64,000 nt of DNA from Siniperca chuatsi (lineage: Eukaryota > Chordata > Actinopteri > Centrarchiformes > Sinipercidae). Both the position numbers and the translations under genes were made by a program. The notes below the pieces were generated by a model, which was not told the DNA's origin, searched no databases, and saw nothing but the letters and a program-made list of their open reading frames with translations. Shown here piece after piece: positions 43,908-64,000 of this stretch (the first letter of the stretch is position 1; the number at the start of each line of letters is the position of its first letter). The stretch spans positions 19,764,429 through 19,828,428 of the forward strand of contig NC_058056.1 in the NCBI RefSeq assembly GCF_020085105.1, written 5' to 3'.

Positions 43908-45190
43908 GCAGAACAGTCACAGATATTCCACTGTTAACACAAACATATTGTTTGATGGTATTGAACTTATTGAAGTGGAAGAGATGAGAAATCGACAACT
44001 GCTGTGACTGAGCAAGCAGCTACTGTGCTGTGTGAAGGACAATGAGTTCCTTTCATAGACTAAATGTACTCCTTGAGATCCGTATTTTTCCATTATTGTT
44101 TAGTCTTTACTATGAAATGCTCTGATTAGAAAGCAACACTCTGTGCTGAGCTACATCTAATGCACTCCAATACAATAACCCTGTAATAAATCCTCCTTTT
44201 TTTGACTTATCATTTTCATGTTTTGTTGAGAGATGTTGATTAAACTGTCATTTTGGAGGCTGTACTTTGTGATGCTGTTGTATTGCATTATATTTAAGCA
44301 CTTAAAATGTTTTGTTAACCATTTTTAAACAGTTACCCAATTTGACAGGAGCCAATCTCATATGCTGACCTCCTGATGAAGGCATTGTAGCAGAAAACAT
44401 TTTGGGGCAAAACATGGAATACAGGAGAAGAGTTATTTATTTGAACTTGTATCCTTATCTCGAGTCTGCCATTAAAGAGAATGCAAAGAAAGTGCCCACA
44501 CCACATCACATTTCCAAACACTGACAAATTGGAGCAAAAGAAAGAAGTTTACAGACAGAGTTGAAGGTGGGAGAAACAAAGATGAGAGTGATAAAAAAGA
44601 AGAGAGCTTTTAATTTTCTTCTCCTTACCCTGAACTCACTGACGCATAAGAGAGCCCTCAGATGAGGTCCAAAAACCAAGGATAGACCAAGGACATCCCA
44701 ACATCCTTCCCCAGCAATAGTCCTGAAAGGAAGAGAAGATTGCGGGTTTGGTCAAGTTAAAAGATTGAGCAGAACTGCAGCTCCTCAAGAGACCACTTAC
44801 ACATGAAGACGAAAACACTTTTGAAAAATCCATTACTGTCTTTTGCACATAGCCATTGGCGGACTGACTTGAAAAATGACAAAGACTAAACAATTTTGCA
44901 TCATAATTTTTTAAAGGTCTATTACACTGAATGCTAAAACAACATTTAAACAAATGAAGGCCAAATTTGACACATATAAAGTAATGTTCTCTCAAGCGCT
45001 ACTTAGTTTCAGCCACTAGATGGCAGCACCACTCTGATGGTTAGACAGACACAAACAGGAAGAAAGCGGAAGTACGCCAGTTTACAGCATATGTTGAAAT
45101 GACAGAAGCTGCAACAACACATGAGCTACTTGATATACGTTACTTTCAAGTTAATGTCTTACGTGCTGCCTCCCGGTTGTACTTGTCAAA
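43908..45190. other. Intergenic between tpgs1 and the Harbinger-derived gene
   Basis: No gene recognised. The minus-strand open frame at 44636-44995 shows no family signature. The 45040-45190 portion probably holds the promoter and 5' UTR of the next gene, since its start codon is in the first visible exon. Confidence 0.4.
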
Positions 45191-49281
<4,091 letters not shown>

Positions 49282-50500
49282 AAAAGCTTCTTACACATAA
49301 AGACTAATGTTATTGAAATCCTCGTAAACATTTGTACTTGTGCTATTACAGTATATTTTTAGCCACACTAGGTTTTACTGTATGGATGGTAATGTTGCTC
49401 TGTCAGCAGTGGTTTCAACATGTATGCTAACTGTAACCACACATGTTAAAATGTAGAAATGGTAGCATTGATCTCAAAGCATAGTTGAACCTAAATGAAC
49501 CAGAGTTGGACAAAGCAAAGCTTAGACTGATTAAAAATAAGCTACATCTCAAAAGGTAGACCTCAGCCTGTCATATCAAGTCTGAGATGTCCTAAACTCT
49601 TAATACATCCATGGGAAAAATACTTTTGATTTAGGCAGGAACATGTTTCTACTTTGGTGCCACCATGTGGCCAATCTTCATATGCTTTGCCCCACTAGCT
49701 GTAAGGATAAGGCAAAATTGTCTTTTTTCCATCTATCAAACAGTTGTTTGACAGATAGCATCACAGCCTGGAGGTGCTGCTGGCATGGCTATAAACTTGT
49801 TCTATTTATCATGACATTGTGCTCATTTATTTAGTTTTGTACATTTTTATGCAGTGCATCATTGCATAAAGTCCAGTTTTGGTTAAAGTAAGTTTGTGGT
49901 ATATGGTTTCATCTGATCTTTGATGATGTCTTATTACCTATTAAGCTAACCAGGGTGTAATGTAAATGTTATATACAAACGTAAATATACAAAATTATTT
50001 TGCTACTTTCCTGGGAACCAATATTGCACAGACAGCTCAGTGTTTATGGAGATGCAGATCTCACATATTTCTGAATGCCAAGCGTCCTCCTTTGCATCCT
50101 GGATTTATTGAATGGAAACTGTGAACAGATGTTACATGCAACTGTACTCAAAGGCCACAAGATGTCACTGCTATCACAGCACACGCCCACCACAGTCGTC
50201 GCTAATAATTTGTCTTTGATGCTGCTTGCATTATACTGCAGGTTATTGATGCAGTGATGGGTGTTATCTACTTATTGTAATGTCTTCTCTCTTGGCGATT
50301 AGTTATGTTGCACCACACTATGAACGACATTTTTTAGCAGTGCAGAATCATGTGCAGCATGCAGGCAGCAGGTGGTGGACTTAATTTTGCAATGATCTCA
50401 CATGCATTGCCCAGGGTATATAAAAACAGAAAAGAGCTCTTCCTAATTCATACATATTGGGTTTTGCATTTTCTCACAGTCAGATCCCACCCCGAGGACC
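49282..50500. other. 3' flank of the Harbinger-derived gene, intergenic
   Basis: No canonical AATAAA is close to the stop codon; ATTAAA at 49530-49535 is the best candidate signal. No exon recognised up to the gna11 promoter region. Confidence 0.4.
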
Positions 50501-50559
50501 CGCCTTGTTCATTCAATTGGTCTGTCATAAACCGTTTCATGCAATTCTCCATCTGTCAC

Positions 50560-63218
<12,659 letters not shown>

Positions 63219-63255
63219 GTAAGGACTGACCCACAGAAATAAGCGCAGAAAATAT

Positions 63256-64000
63256 TCTTTAGAATCAGAAATACTTTATTGATCCCTGAGGGGAAGCTCT
63301 TTCGTTACAGCTGCTCACTATCGCGTCAATGCACACACGAGAATTGAAGGAATAGAAGTACTTAATAAGTATAAAAGCTAAAATAAGTGTAAGTACCAAA
63401 GTGGATTTAGAGGTTGATAAGTATGTACGGTATAATAATACAATGTAATAATATAAGTAACAGTGCAATAATGAGTACTGTCAAGTTAAGTGTAGCTTAT
63501 TAAGATGATTATGAGACGGTGGATATTGCACAGCAGTAATAGAAGTATGAATAAATATCAATAAATAGGGAATTTTAAACTGAAAACAGAGTATATTGCA
63601 CAGGAGTATTAAACAGAATATTGCACAATTATTTCAAGTATTGCAGTCATGTTAATGATCCAATGTCCAGACTTAGGGTCATATAGACTAACACTTAGAG
63701 GAAGGAGTTATAGAGTTTGATGGCCACAGGCAGGAATGACTTCCTGTGGCGCTCTGTGGTGTATTTTGGGTGGGATGATGGTGCGCTGAAGGTACTCCTT
63801 TGTTTGACCAGCACGTCTTGGAGTGGGTGGGAGACACTGTCCAAGATGGCATGTAGTTTGGCCAGCATCCTCCTCTCTGACACCACCGAAAGATAGTCCC
63901 GCTCCACCCCGACAATGTCACTGACCTTACGGATCACATTGTTGTTGAGCCTGTTAGCGTCCGCTACCCTCAGCCTGCTGCCCCAGCATGTAACAGCATA
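63256..64000 (-). mobile_element. LINE (L2/Rex1-like) 3' part, antisense, in gna11 intron 2
   Basis: The minus strand from 64000 to 63695 encodes the end of a non-LTR retrotransposon protein: CWGSRLRVADANRLNNNVIRK-like start, then ERDYLSVVSERRMLAKLHAILD, then SHPLQDVLVKQRSTFSAPSS and TTERHRKSFLPVAIKLYNSF, then a stop. The 3' UTR follows down to 63256, ending near ATCAGAAATACTTTATTGATCCC. It runs off the window, so a longer RT-bearing element may continue. Clade assignment (L2 versus Rex1) is uncertain. Confidence 0.85.

Noticed and set aside
44636-44995. 119-codon minus-strand frame
   Set aside because: No family motif and no plausible neighbouring exons.

Overview
This window is vertebrate nuclear DNA, most probably from a percomorph-type teleost fish. 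Genes are split into many exons with GT/AG junctions. There are long AT-rich introns, CA/TA microsatellites and many fish-type interspersed repeats, including Tc1-like, L1/Tx1-like and Rex/L2-like remnants. The encoded proteins are clearly vertebrate. No bacterial features, CRISPR arrays, rRNA or tRNA genes were found. All gene models below were built by hand, by joining exons whose splice sites and reading phases agree.

Layout: (1) 1-13.4 kb holds a tandem duplication of a family-92 glycosyltransferase gene. The left copy (1091-2503) is a pseudogene with stop codons, an in-frame deletion and a LINE fragment in place of its 3' half. The right copy (9667-12849) is an intact four-exon gene of 443 codons. 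(2) 16.0-24.6 kb holds pdcd10 (CCM3) on the minus strand, with seven coding exons and 210 aa. (3) 24.7-30.8 kb is a repeat-rich intergenic block with a large element bounded by arrays of two short palindromes. (4) 30.8-38.6 kb holds isyna1 (inositol-3-phosphate synthase), with ten coding exons, 552 aa, and a long inverted repeat in its 5' intron. (5) 41.3-43.9 kb holds tpgs1 (tubulin polyglutamylase complex subunit 1), with two exons and 327 aa. (6) 45.2-49.3 kb holds a four-exon gene of 435 aa derived from a Harbinger transposase. It has lost the Asp residues expected of an active DDE nuclease, and its first intron carries about 530 bp of TA/GTAT microsatellite and a Tc1 remnant. (7) 51.6 kb to the end holds the first two coding exons of a Gq-class G-alpha gene, best matched to gna11. 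Its intron 1 is 11.3 kb and the rest lies beyond the window.

The genes are not an operon-like functional unit. From general knowledge of the human map, TPGS1, GNA11 and ISYNA1 all lie on chromosome 19p13, so the right half looks like an ancient linkage group, while pdcd10 and the fish GT92 genes adjoin it. The most unusual items are the catalytically degenerate but structurally intact Harbinger-derived gene, the GT92 gene/pseudogene pair with a hexamer repeat inside its membrane anchor, and several long perfect hairpins.
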